NCBI GenBank assembly: GCA_964385465.1
Contig: CAYLPJ010000003.1
Location: forward strand, 1-64,000
Reading direction: 5' to 3'
DNA from: CAYLPJ01 sp964385465
GTDB lineage: Bacteria; Planctomycetota; Phycisphaerae; SM23-33
DNA length: 64,000 nt
Shown here: positions 48,671 to 58,191 of the stretch, one piece after another
How positions within the stretch are numbered: position 1 is the stretch's first letter
Layout: each line of letters starts with the position of its first letter
Translations under genes and position numbers: made by a program
Notes under the pieces: generated by a model
Seen by the model: the letters and a program-made list of their open reading frames with translations, nothing else
The model's database searches: none
What the model was told of the DNA's origin: nothing

Positions 48671-51600
48671 ATGCGGCCGTCTCGCCTGTCCGTCATCGTG
48701 CTGTGTATGGGTTCGTGCCTGTCCGCCGCGTCCGGCGACCTCGTGCCGCTTCGGATCAGCGCCCCGCCCGGCAGTGAGCGGTCCACGCTGGCTGTCCCCG
48801 TCAGCGGCGGCGTGCCCTTCCCCCGGGGCGCCCTGGGCGATCCGGCGCATGCGAGGCTGCTCGATGCTGACGGGCGGGAGCTGCCCTGCCAGGTCTCCCG
48901 CTCGGCCGTCTGGCCGGACGGCAGCGTCAAGTGGGCGCGGATCGATGCCGTGCTCCCGCCGTCGGCCGGCGGGCTCGCGCTGGAGTACGGCCCCGGCGTG
49001 CGGCGGGCCGAAGTGCCCGACGGCCTGGCCGTTCGCAACGACGCCTCGGCCGCGGCGATCTCCGGCGGGGGCGTCGCGGCCAGGCTGACCGTGGGCGATG
49101 CGATCCTGGCGGCCTGCTCGCTTGGCGGGCGGGCCCTCGTCGCCGAGGACGCCCCGGCCCGGCTGGTGGTCAGGACCCTCCGCGTGCCCGGCGGACCCGA
49201 GGGCCTGCCCCCGCACACCTTCATCTGCCGCGACGGCGGGGCCGTCATCGACGCCGGGGTCGGACGCGTCGAAGAACTCGATGTCCTGGCCGCCGGTCCC
49301 GTCCGCGCAACCGTCCGCCTCCGCGGCCATGTGCCGCTGGAGCACTTCGGGCAGACGCTGCCCGAGGCGGTCCGCCGGCGCGAGCCCGCCGGGCGCCTGC
49401 CGTTCGTCCTGTGGCTGAGCTTCTACCGAGGCTGCCCGGTCGTGATCGGCCGCCATCGAATCGTCTTCTCCGGCGAGCCGGACAAGGACTTCATCGCCCG
49501 CTGGGCGGTCGAGTTGCCCGGCCGGGGCGGCGAGCGGGGGCAGGTTGTCCTCGAGCCCGGCGTCGAGCTGCACCAGCGCGGCGGGCGGACCGTGGTCGCC
49601 GAGGAGCAGACCCGCCTCTGCTGGGCGCCCATCGACGGCGGCCTGGCCGTCATCCGCCGCGGCTGGGAGAACCGCCCCTGCGGCGTGACACACGCCGGCG
49701 GCTCGGCGTGGATCGACTTCTGGCCCGCCCGGGCGGGGGTGTGGGACCTCCGTCGCTACGCCCGCGAGTGGGCCGTCGGCGAGAGCGGCGACACGCGCAA
49801 CCCCGACGGCATCCGCCGCTACGCGACCTGGGCCGCCCGGGGCCTGGCCAAGAGCCACGACTTCGCCCTCTCCGCCGGCACGGCGACCGATCCCGCAGCC
49901 GCAGCCGCAGCCGCGGCGCTGGCGGGGCCGACCCTCCTCGTCGCCCCGCCGGGCTGGACCGCCCGCAGCGGCGCGGTCGGCGCCCTGGCGGCCGAGCGGG
50001 ACGCGGGGGTCGCCGGCACGCTCGACGCCACCTTCCGCCGGCGGATCGACTATCACCTGTTCTGCCAGGACCTGTTCCGCTGGCACGGGAAGCTGGCGTT
50101 CGGCTTCTGGCAGACGCGGTACGGGCAGGTCCACCGCAGCGACCGCTGGGAGCGGGACTACGGCCGATGGGGCTGGTCGCTCAACGACGGGGCGGGGCGC
50201 ATCGGCCACCTGCTCGCTCTCCAGTTCCTCCGCACGCTGGATCGGCGCTACTACGACGCGGCCGAGGCGTTCTGCCGAGCCAACTACGACACCGCCATGG
50301 TCCACACCGCCCAGCACATGGAGAACACCGGGGCGTTCTGGACCGTGCGGGGGTGCACGCACCGCCACAACGTCCAGCCCTTCGGCTGCCCGTACATCGG
50401 CATGCGGGGATCGAACCCCCAGGGCCAGCGGATCGTCCACCTGCTCGCCGGGGACGAAGTGATCGGCGACGGGCTGGACGTCGTCGCCGAGGCCTGCTTC
50501 CGCTACGCGACCGACCAGCGCTGGCGGCTGGGCGTCAGCGGCGGCGGGGACGGGCAGGGCTCGGCCGCGTGCGCGATGCTCTGGAAGTACGAGACCACCG
50601 GCGACACCCGCTACCTCGACGCCTGCCGGACCATCCTGGACCGCAGCGGGCTCGTGCCGCCCGAGGACGGCCGCCGGCTCGGGTACGGGCCGGACTTCGG
50701 GCTCTTCCACGCCGCCGTCGAGCTGGCCGAGCTGACCGGCGACGCGAAGCTGCGGGCCCGCGTGGTCGAGGTCGCCCGTATGGGGCTCAAGCACAAGGAT
50801 CCCGCGCGGTTCCTCTACGCCATCGCCGCCGCCTGCCGATGGGCCGAGGATGACGGCCTGAAAGAGAAGCTCCGCGGCGTGCTGGACAAGCTTGTCGAGG
50901 ACACGCGCCCATCGCTGGCGGAGCTGCCCGCGAGCATGTGGCCCGGGCACGCCGGCTACCGGACCAACGCGCTGCGAGCGAACGTCGCGCGCGAGGTCCC
51001 CGCGGCCGTGGCGGCGCTGGACGATGAGCCCGAGCCGCCGACCTGGCCCGACGCGACGCCGCCGCCGACAACGATCCCCGCGGCCGCGCCGAAGGACTGG
51101 TTCCGCCCCGGCGGCGCGACCGAGGATACCGCCCCGGCCTCCGAGGCCCTGCTGACCGCGGCGGCGGGCGAGCAGCCCGTCGGCTGGGCCGTCGGGGACG
51201 CGACGTGGACGGCCCGGAAAGACCTCGCCGACAGCGTCCGCGTCGGCGCCGCCGACTGCCTCGCCGGCCCGGTCACCGTGTATGCCGACCTGGCCCGACT
51301 GCGGGAGGACCCGCGCCTGGCCGAGAGCGTCCGCCGCCACATCGGCCGGGTAGAGCGGATCGGCTCGACCGCTGCCGACACGGCCGTCGCGTCGGGCACG
51401 CTTGCCGGTGGGCGGTTCGTCGCTCGCCTGCGGCGGGTCCGCGCGGCCGAGGGCGCCGACGGCGTCCGCATCGAGCTGGCCGCCCGCCTGCCCGCCGGGG
51501 CAGGGCGCGTCGCGTCCTGGGGTCTGCTCGTGCCCCTCCGCCTCGGGCGCAACCGCCACGCCATCCAGACCACCGCGCCGGGGCGGTTCCGCCTGGAACG

Positions 51601-52330
51601 CTGCCGCCTGGACCAGAACGACGAGCGCATCCCCAACTGGCTGACCAGCGAGACGCGGCATGGCAAGGGCGCGCCGCTCTGGCCGCTCTGGCGGCTGGGC
51701 GGGATCAGCGTCGGCCCCGGGCGGAGCTACCGCGTCTGGCGGGCCAACCGCGGGGACTGCTCGGCGCTGTTCTGCGATCAGGGCCCCGGCCCCGCAAACT
51801 GGTTCGACGTGACCGACCGCACCGGCGCCGAGCATCGCGGGCTGACCGTCCGCCTGTTGCGACCGGCCGGAAAGGCCGGCGACGCCGCCCGCCTAGCCGT
51901 TCGGGCGGACCTTGCCAGCGGCATGGTCGAGGTGCAGCTCCACGACGCCGCCGCCACGCCCGCGGGGGCGGGCGGGAAGGCCCCCGAGCTGGCCGGCGCG
52001 GCCGATCTGTTCTTCCACGACGGGTGGCGCCCGCCGCTGTCGCCGCCGCAGCTCACCCGCCGACAATACGAGCGATTCCTTGACGACCTGGACTACGGCG
52101 GCAACTACGGCCTGTTCGCGCTGCGGTTCCGCGTGAGCGTCACGCACATGGTCCGCGGGCGAGCGTGGGCCGAGAAGGTTCGCGACCTCGGCATCGAGCC
52201 GCGGGAGATCCTCTACGGCATGATGTGGCGGGACGGCCTGGCCAAACACTGCCGGCGCGTCGGCGTCCGCTGGGACGCCAACGACCTGGAAGGCTCGGTC
52301 CGGCGGGTGGTCGAGCACTACCGCAAGTAG
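48671..52330 (+). CDS. PcRGLX/YetA-like (exo-rhamnogalacturonan lyase-like) secreted protein
   Basis: A 1219-residue protein with a signal peptide ending near SAASG (about 20). The amino domain is a RIFT-type barrel (VPVSGGVPFPRGALGD, DGSVKWARID), the central part is a beta-sandwich, and residues about 450-760 form an alpha/alpha toroid (FGFWQTRYGQVHRSDRWERD, HTAQHMENTGAFWTVRGCTH). This order matches the PcRGLX-like polysaccharide lyase group. The extra carboxyl 430 residues hold a second beta-rich region and a helical end. It probably cleaves pectic or related acidic glycans outside the cytoplasm. GGGAGAATGAC precedes the ATG. Confidence 0.75.
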   Translation: MRPSRLSVIVLCMGSCLSAASGDLVPLRISAPPGSERSTLAVPVSGGVPFPRGALGDPAHARLLDADGRELPCQVSRSAVWPDGSVKWARIDAVLPPSAGGLALEYGPGVRRAEVPDGLAVRNDASAAAISGGGVAARLTVGDAILAACSLGGRALVAEDAPARLVVRTLRVPGGPEGLPPHTFICRDGGAVIDAGVGRVEELDVLAAGPVRATVRLRGHVPLEHFGQTLPEAVRRREPAGRLPFVLWLSFYRGCPVVIGRHRIVFSGEPDKDFIARWAVELPGRGGERGQVVLEPGVELHQRGGRTVVAEEQTRLCWAPIDGGLAVIRRGWENRPCGVTHAGGSAWIDFWPARAGVWDLRRYAREWAVGESGDTRNPDGIRRYATWAARGLAKSHDFALSAGTATDPAAAAAAAALAGPTLLVAPPGWTARSGAVGALAAERDAGVAGTLDATFRRRIDYHLFCQDLFRWHGKLAFGFWQTRYGQVHRSDRWERDYGRWGWSLNDGAGRIGHLLALQFLRTLDRRYYDAAEAFCRANYDTAMVHTAQHMENTGAFWTVRGCTHRHNVQPFGCPYIGMRGSNPQGQRIVHLLAGDEVIGDGLDVVAEACFRYATDQRWRLGVSGGGDGQGSAACAMLWKYETTGDTRYLDACRTILDRSGLVPPEDGRRLGYGPDFGLFHAAVELAELTGDAKLRARVVEVARMGLKHKDPARFLYAIAAACRWAEDDGLKEKLRGVLDKLVEDTRPSLAELPASMWPGHAGYRTNALRANVAREVPAAVAALDDEPEPPTWPDATPPPTTIPAAAPKDWFRPGGATEDTAPASEALLTAAAGEQPVGWAVGDATWTARKDLADSVRVGAADCLAGPVTVYADLARLREDPRLAESVRRHIGRVERIGSTAADTAVASGTLAGGRFVARLRRVRAAEGADGVRIELAARLPAGAGRVASWGLLVPLRLGRNRHAIQTTAPGRFRLERCRLDQNDERIPNWLTSETRHGKGAPLWPLWRLGGISVGPGRSYRVWRANRGDCSALFCDQGPGPANWFDVTDRTGAEHRGLTVRLLRPAGKAGDAARLAVRADLASGMVEVQLHDAAATPAGAGGKAPELAGAADLFFHDGWRPPLSPPQLTRRQYERFLDDLDYGGNYGLFALRFRVSVTHMVRGRAWAEKVRDLGIEPREILYGMMWRDGLAKHCRRVGVRWDANDLEGSVRRVVEHYRK

Positions 52331-52334
52331 GCGG

Positions 52335-54785
52335 TCACCCTTCCAGCAGCCCCGCGCCGGCGACGGGCGTGCACGCCAGCGCGCCGAAGGCCAGGTCCCG
52401 CGGGCGGTAGAAGGCCTCGTGCAGGCGGGTCAGCAGCGGCTCGACCGCGTGGGCGCGGGCGACGATCATCATGCAGCCGCCGAGCCCCGCGCCGGCGAGC
52501 TGCGAGCCGATCACGCCCTCCACCCCGTCGGCGAGGTCCACGAGCCGGTCGATCGCCTCGGTGCTGCACCGGTACCGCCCGGGCTGGTCGGCGAGGTCGG
52601 CGTCGGCGTCCGCGAGCTTCTCCAGCGTGGCGTCGTCGGTCCGCGTGACGAACCGCCGCTTCGAGCCGTCCCGGCCCCGGCGGACGAGGCGGTCGCCGTC
52701 GTGGCTGGTGTGCAGCATGGCGGCGAGGCGGTCGAGGTCGCCGGCGCGGAGCACGTCGGCGAACCGGTCGCTGCGGGCGATCTCCCCCAGCCCGTAGAGC
52801 GTCACGCCGCGGAGGTCGTACGGCGCCTTGCCCCCATGCGTGGCCAGGATGCGCTCGACGGCCTCCTGGTCGGCCGGATCGAACAGCTCCCGCACGCCCT
52901 TGCGGGTCAGCCGGGGGGGCAGGAGCTTCAGGGCGCGGTAGACGTCGCCGGGGCGGACGCCGAGGCGATCGGGCAGGAGGTCGCGGAGGTGCTCCATTCC
53001 CGCCGCGGCGGGCCAGCGGCGGCTCAGCAGCAGCTCGGCGAGGTCGTAGCACGCCACGCGGTGGTTGAAGACGTCGCGGGCCTCCCTGCTCTTGACCGCC
53101 CGCGTGCCGCTGTGGGCCAGCACGATCCGCAGGCCGTCCGGCAGGGGCATCTCGCCGTCGAGGCGGAAGGGGAAGAACCCGATGCGCGACACGTGCCCGA
53201 TCTTCGCGGCGCGGATGGCGGCGTGGTCGGCCGACCCGCCGCGCGAACCGACGAACCACTCCCCCTCGCCGCAGAGGTCGATGAAGTCGCTGAGGCGGAC
53301 GTCGAGCCCATTGAGCGCGACAGCCGCCTCGCCGAAGGCCACCACCAGCGCCGAGCTGCTGCTGAGCCCGGCGCCCATGGGGATGTTGCCGGCGACGACG
53401 CAGTCCATGCCGCGGAGGGGCACGTCGCGGCACTCGTGCTGGAGGCGGAGCAGGGCGGCGCGGGCGTAGTGGCTCCAGTCGCCGCGGGAAGTCTCCAGCA
53501 CCTCGCGGACGGCGCGGGAGTCGACGAAGTCCTCCCAGGCCGACCAGCTCGCCCCGCGCAGCAGCTCGCCGATGCGGAACTGGCGGTCGGGGAACTCCCC
53601 CGAGGACAGGTGCGTCATGGTCACCACGTCGTCTTCGCGTGCGGCCGCGACGAGAATCACCTCGCGCCCGAAGGCCATCACGTTGACGAAGCCGCCGCGG
53701 TGGTCCACGTGTCGGCCCATGAGGTTCACCCGCCCGGGCGCCCGGCAGAGGAGGGCCTTTCGCTCGGGGCCGAAGCGCTGGATGAACGCGGCGACGGCGT
53801 CGGAGAGGGCCCGCCTGCGTTCGGCGTGGACGGCGGCGTCGGGTCCGTAGATGGCGTCGAGGCGTCGCCGCCACGCCCGCCCCCCGCTGCGGATCTTGGT
53901 CAGCCACCGCCAGGCGGGCTTGAGCGCGCGGGGCCCGGGCTTGCCCGCCCGCGGCGTCACCCGCGGCGGCGTCTCGCGCCCGCGAACGACCTGCTCGATC
54001 GCCAGCAGCTCCTCCGGCGTGTTGAAGGCCATCAGGTCCCGCGGGTCCTGGATGCCGAGCGTCTCGACGCGCCCGCCGCCGGCGGCGATCAAGCCGACGG
54101 CGTCGGTGAGGTACAGCTCGCCCTGGACGTTGTCGGTCTCCAACCGGGCGAGGGCGTCGCGCAGGGCGGCGAAGTCGAAGGCGTACAGCGAGGGGTTGAC
54201 CGACGGGGAGCGTTTCTCGACGGAGCCGGCGGTCAGCCGTTCGCCGGCGACGGCGATCCGCGAGCCGTCATCGCGGGCGACGTCGATGTCCGCCCGCTCG
54301 ACAATACCCAGCACGCGCCCGTCGCGGGCCTGGACGACGCGCCCGGCGGTGGAGTCCGGCTGTTTGGCCAGCGTGGCCAGCAGCAGCTCGGGGCGCTCGG
54401 CGTCGTAGCGGGCGAGAAGGTCGGCGACGACGTGCGGCTGGATCAGCTTGTCCCCGGGGATGACGACCGCGGCGCGGCAGCCGCCCTGGCGGGCGAGTGC
54501 CTCGACGGCGACGCGTGCGGCGTGGCCGGTGCCGCGCGGCTCGGCCTGGTAGACGAACGCCGCATCGGGGTGGGCCTCGGCGACGGTGCGGACGACCTGT
54601 CCGGCCATCTGGCCGACGACGACGAGGAACCGCCGCAGCCCGGCCTGTTTGTAGGCCCGCATCGCCCGCACGATCGCGGGGACGCCGAGGATGGGGAAGC
54701 ACACCTTGTGCCGCTCCGCCGAGCCCATCCGTTTGCCTCGCCCGCCGGCGAGGATCACGCACGCGATGTCGTCGCTGACTGCCAT
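52335..54785 (-). CDS. Bifunctional nucleotidyltransferase and galactokinase-like GHMP kinase
   Basis: An 816-residue cytoplasmic fusion. Residues about 1-245 are a sugar-nucleotide pyrophosphorylase-type domain (CVILAGGRGKRMGSAE, YQAEPRGTGHAARVAVEAL, VVIPGDKLIQP). After a basic linker, about 345-816 is a GHMP kinase: CRAPGRVNLMGRHVDHRGG is the galactokinase signature, GNIPMGAGLSSSSALVV the ATP loop, and GSQLAGAGLGGCMMIVA the third motif. It would phosphorylate a sugar at C1 and then transfer a nucleotide to it, as fucokinase/GDP-fucose pyrophosphorylase fusions do. The sugar is unknown. The ATG at 54785 has CGGAG upstream. Confidence 0.88.
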   Translation of the reverse strand: MAVSDDIACVILAGGRGKRMGSAERHKVCFPILGVPAIVRAMRAYKQAGLRRFLVVVGQMAGQVVRTVAEAHPDAAFVYQAEPRGTGHAARVAVEALARQGGCRAAVVIPGDKLIQPHVVADLLARYDAERPELLLATLAKQPDSTAGRVVQARDGRVLGIVERADIDVARDDGSRIAVAGERLTAGSVEKRSPSVNPSLYAFDFAALRDALARLETDNVQGELYLTDAVGLIAAGGGRVETLGIQDPRDLMAFNTPEELLAIEQVVRGRETPPRVTPRAGKPGPRALKPAWRWLTKIRSGGRAWRRRLDAIYGPDAAVHAERRRALSDAVAAFIQRFGPERKALLCRAPGRVNLMGRHVDHRGGFVNVMAFGREVILVAAAREDDVVTMTHLSSGEFPDRQFRIGELLRGASWSAWEDFVDSRAVREVLETSRGDWSHYARAALLRLQHECRDVPLRGMDCVVAGNIPMGAGLSSSSALVVAFGEAAVALNGLDVRLSDFIDLCGEGEWFVGSRGGSADHAAIRAAKIGHVSRIGFFPFRLDGEMPLPDGLRIVLAHSGTRAVKSREARDVFNHRVACYDLAELLLSRRWPAAAGMEHLRDLLPDRLGVRPGDVYRALKLLPPRLTRKGVRELFDPADQEAVERILATHGGKAPYDLRGVTLYGLGEIARSDRFADVLRAGDLDRLAAMLHTSHDGDRLVRRGRDGSKRRFVTRTDDATLEKLADADADLADQPGRYRCSTEAIDRLVDLADGVEGVIGSQLAGAGLGGCMMIVARAHAVEPLLTRLHEAFYRPRDLAFGALACTPVAGAGLLEG

Positions 54786-54874
54786 GCTCCGCAACCCGCC
54801 TTTCCGTACCGTGAGAGCATACGTGTAGGGCAAACGCCCTCGGGGCACAAGTGCGCAGGCAGTTGGTCCGCGGA

Positions 54875-57034
54875 CTACGCCGTCTGGCGCGGCTTGAGGA
54901 GGTAGACGCCGCGGGCGGCGGCGTCGAGGGTGCCGGTGGCGGGCAGGTCGGCGCGGCCGCCGTCGGCGAGGAGATCGCGCACGGCGAACGTGCCGCCGAG
55001 GTCCAGCGAGGCAATGTCTTCGAACGCCCACACGGCCCCGCCGCCGGCGTCGTCTCGCCAGAGGACGCCGGCCTCGCCGGGCAGGACGTGGCGGCGGATC
55101 ATTCGCGGCTCGGCCTCGTTGAACGCCGCCAGCACGGCCAGGTGCCAGTCGGTCGGGACGTCGGCGTTGGTCCTCGGGCCGCCGGGGAGGAAGCTGAGCG
55201 TCTCGGTGGGCACGTGCCAGTAGAGGATCCACACCAGCCGATAGGCCAGGCCGCGGAAGTAGACGTCGTCCGGCTGGTGGCCTGCGGCGCGAACGGCCTG
55301 GCCGTCGAAAGCCGCCAGGCACTCCGGCCAGAGGAAGAGGTTGTCCAGCCGCGCTTCGACGGCGGGTCCGTGGCGATGAACGCCGAACACGCCGGTATCT
55401 TCGCCGCAGTACGCGTAGCCCATCTGCTGCATCTCGACGAGAAGGTCCAGGTGGGCGAGGTACTGGCTCTGCACCGCGGCGGGGGGCTCCTCGTCGGGTC
55501 GCGAGCGGCCGGGGAGGTCCGTGCGGTCGGCGTCGTCGTCTTGCGGGCCGGGCTCGGCGAGGGGGCGATAGCTGAGCTTGTCGCTGGAGAGGTTGAAGGA
55601 GCTGTCGAGGAAGATGCCCCCGAGCCCGACGTCGTGGGCGGCCTGCCACTGGCGATGCCAGTATTCCCGTACGACCGGATCGCGCAGGTTCAGCACGGCG
55701 AAGCGCGGGGCGTAGCGGTCGGCCTCGACGGCGCCGGTGGGATTGTGCACCCAGGGGTCGGCGCTGGAGTCCAGGGCGGCCATGATCGACTGCTCCGGCG
55801 GCAGGAAGCGGACGCGGTCGGTCGCGCCGTTGCGCTGCTGGAACCAGGGCGTCAGGCTGGACAGGGCGGTGTTGCCCCACATCTGGACGACGGCGCCGCC
55901 CTTCCGCGCCCGGCGGCAGAACCGCAGCATGGACTCCTCGCCGACGCGCTCGGCGAACTTCAGGTCCACCGTGCAGCACATGTCCGCCACGCCCCAGACG
56001 TTCATGTTGTTCTCGAAGTGGTTCGCCAGGCCGACCATCCGCACGCCGGCGTCCAGCAGGGCCGGCAGGCCCCGCTCGGTGTAGGCGACCATGTCCGGGG
56101 CGTTCCATTCCTCGATCATCCCGTAGGAGCGGACACGCTCGACCCGCGCGCCGACGCGCTCGTGCAGGTGGCGGCTTACGGCGTCGCGGACGGACTCCCA
56201 CGCGTTGATCCTCTCGACCCGCCCGGCGGGTCCCGGCGAGAAGAGCACCTCCATCGGCGAGGTGGTCAGCGAGTGGTTGAGGTCGTCGCAGTGTTCGTGC
56301 CAATGGACGACGGCGTCCTCGCAGCGGGGCTTCTCGAACAGCGAGCGGATGTGGCGGCACTCGGTGGCCCAGGTGACCAGCAGCCCGGCGTCCGAGGCGG
56401 TGAAGGTGAAACCCGGCAACTGCGTCTGGAACGGGAGGAACTGGAAGACCGACGGGTTCCGTTGGCCGGGCAGGTACCATTCCGTGCAGTACGCGTCCTC
56501 GGCGGCACGGAACGGGGCGATGGGCGGCGCGAAGGTGTTCCGCAGCCAGAACTCGCAGCCGACGGCCCGCCCCCCGGGCTCCCAGGTGCCGCGGTCGAGC
56601 AGCCGGTAGATCGGCAGGTCGCAGGAGGCGTAGCGGTACTGGTAGCTGAAGCCTCGCCAGGTGCGGTCGCCGAACGTCCTCTCGACCGGCCGGAGCCACA
56701 ACTCCAGGCGCGTGCCCTCCGCGGGGCTCGGCTGGGCGGTCCAGTCGGCGAGGCGGCGGCGGTTGCGGACCTCGTGGAGCATCCAGTCCATCAGGTCGCC
56801 GTCGCGGCGGCTCATGGTCAGCGCCAGGACGGTGGTCTCGCCAGTTCGGGTAATGCCTTCCAGGCGATAGTTGCAGAGCTGGACCGCATCGGGCGTGCGG
56901 ATGTCCGCGAGCATGGGGCGGCGGGGGTTCCGCAGGTCCACGCCGCCGACCTGCACGCGGCCCAGGCCGAGGAACCCGCCCCGGGCTTCACACAATCCTA
57001 TCTGTACGCCGCCGTCCAGCGCCACCGTCTGCAT
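54875..57034 (-). CDS. Putative glycoside hydrolase, GH36/GH31-like TIM barrel
   Basis: A 719-residue protein with a beta-rich amino half (about 1-270), a TIM-barrel-like middle (RVRSYGMIEEWNAPDM near 300; GLGGIFLDSSFNLSSD near 495, a plausible acidic catalytic strand) and a small carboxyl beta domain (VWAFEDIASLDLGGTFAVRD). No signal peptide is seen. The layout resembles alpha-galactosidase-type families, but no signature is decisive. A cytoplasmic glycosidase releasing galactose-like sugar would suit the galactokinase-like fusion encoded 89 bp downstream. An AGGAA ribosome site precedes the ATG. Confidence 0.6.
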   Translation of the reverse strand: MQTVALDGGVQIGLCEARGGFLGLGRVQVGGVDLRNPRRPMLADIRTPDAVQLCNYRLEGITRTGETTVLALTMSRRDGDLMDWMLHEVRNRRRLADWTAQPSPAEGTRLELWLRPVERTFGDRTWRGFSYQYRYASCDLPIYRLLDRGTWEPGGRAVGCEFWLRNTFAPPIAPFRAAEDAYCTEWYLPGQRNPSVFQFLPFQTQLPGFTFTASDAGLLVTWATECRHIRSLFEKPRCEDAVVHWHEHCDDLNHSLTTSPMEVLFSPGPAGRVERINAWESVRDAVSRHLHERVGARVERVRSYGMIEEWNAPDMVAYTERGLPALLDAGVRMVGLANHFENNMNVWGVADMCCTVDLKFAERVGEESMLRFCRRARKGGAVVQMWGNTALSSLTPWFQQRNGATDRVRFLPPEQSIMAALDSSADPWVHNPTGAVEADRYAPRFAVLNLRDPVVREYWHRQWQAAHDVGLGGIFLDSSFNLSSDKLSYRPLAEPGPQDDDADRTDLPGRSRPDEEPPAAVQSQYLAHLDLLVEMQQMGYAYCGEDTGVFGVHRHGPAVEARLDNLFLWPECLAAFDGQAVRAAGHQPDDVYFRGLAYRLVWILYWHVPTETLSFLPGGPRTNADVPTDWHLAVLAAFNEAEPRMIRRHVLPGEAGVLWRDDAGGGAVWAFEDIASLDLGGTFAVRDLLADGGRADLPATGTLDAAARGVYLLKPRQTA

Positions 57035-57126
57035 GCGTCGTTCCTCTCGCCGCCCCGCCGCCGGCGCGCAACCGCATTGGCTGTGCGCACTTCGCGAGAG
57101 AATCCCCCACCGGATGGAAGAGAGTA

Positions 57127-58173
57127 TTAAGAGTCGGTCTGCTTCCTGCGAAGAAGCGGCTCGCCGCCGGCGCTGAAGCGATAGGTCACCGACCAGGCAA
57201 CCGAGGCGCCGGGGCCGACCCGCACGGCCGTGAAGGGCTCGGGGCAGGCCGCCGTCCGCGTGACCCAGAAGCTCAGGGCGGTCATGGGCACGTCGCCGGA
57301 GACCGTCACCTCCGCGCCGGTACCGCGGTGGGTCACCGTGAACGCGTGGTGGGCCGCGGCGGCGGAGAAGCCGCCCAGCGACGCCCAGGTGCTTCCCCCG
57401 GGCTCCAGCGCCGCCGGGAAGCGGATCTCACGCCCCGCAATGCGGATCTGATCGCCCCTGATCTCCTTGGGCGCGATCTCGAACGGGAACCGGACGACGT
57501 AGTCCGGCCCGATCGGCTCGTCGTCGATCCGCACGAAGTTGTGGCAGTAGTGGTCGGTATCGATCGTCTTGCGCCCGACGTTCCTCAGCGTGCGGCGGAC
57601 GGTCAGCGCCGGCGTGTCTCCCTCGGCCAGCTCGATCCGCTTGACGTAGTGCCACCCCCACCCCCGCTCGCCGGCGAAACGCTGCTCGCAGCGGACCCAC
57701 GTGCGGCCGTGGGTGACCTTCCAGGTCCCCAGCCGGGCGATCTCGTACCGGCGGTGGAACAGGTACGACGCGGGGATCATCTTCCCCGTCTTCCTGTCCC
57801 GCCGGGGCGTCTCGCTGCGGATCAGGGCGCCGACGCCGATCTTGTAGAACGTGCCCCCCCGGTCGATCTCGTCGAAGCCCGGCGGGTCCAGGAAGGAGAA
57901 CTCCCCCGCCGTGCCCATGACGTGATCGTGGCTTCGAGGGTTGCGCCGCGTCCACGGCCCGAAGAAGGTATGGCCGGCGTGCTCGACGCGTGCGACGAAG
58001 CCGGACCGTTCGAACCGCGCGGCGACATAGTAGCTCTTCTCGCCGGCGGGCAGGTAGACCTTCGTCCGCAGCGTGCCGTTGTCGAGCCAGACGTGCGGAA
58101 ACCCGTTGGGCTCGTCGGCGGCGACAGGCACGACGGCCGGCAGAAGCAGCGCGACCATTACGCTGGCGGGCAT
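57127..58173 (-). CDS. Secreted protein of unknown function, mutarotase-like fold suspected
   Basis: A 348-residue protein with a signal peptide (about 1-19, ending VAADE). The body is almost all beta-strand, with NGTLRTKVYLPAGEKSYYV, YHYCHNFVRIDDEPIG-like and GEFSFLDPPGFDEID segments that resemble aldose-epimerase-type or related carbohydrate-binding folds. Histidine 210 or so (DHYCHNFVRI) could bind sugar. It follows the coiled-coil gene by 18 bp and is in the same transcript as the ExbBD-like genes. Function unknown. Confidence 0.7.
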   Translation of the reverse strand: MPASVMVALLLPAVVPVAADEPNGFPHVWLDNGTLRTKVYLPAGEKSYYVAARFERSGFVARVEHAGHTFFGPWTRRNPRSHDHVMGTAGEFSFLDPPGFDEIDRGGTFYKIGVGALIRSETPRRDRKTGKMIPASYLFHRRYEIARLGTWKVTHGRTWVRCEQRFAGERGWGWHYVKRIELAEGDTPALTVRRTLRNVGRKTIDTDHYCHNFVRIDDEPIGPDYVVRFPFEIAPKEIRGDQIRIAGREIRFPAALEPGGSTWASLGGFSAAAAHHAFTVTHRGTGAEVTVSGDVPMTALSFWVTRTAACPEPFTAVRVGPGASVAWSVTYRFSAGGEPLLRRKQTDS

Positions 58174-58191
58174 CGCGGCTTCTCCTGTCAG

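Noticed and set aside
48629..51835. Open minus-strand frame of 1068 codons
   Set aside because: Antisense shadow of the PcRGLX-like gene, without recognisable domains.
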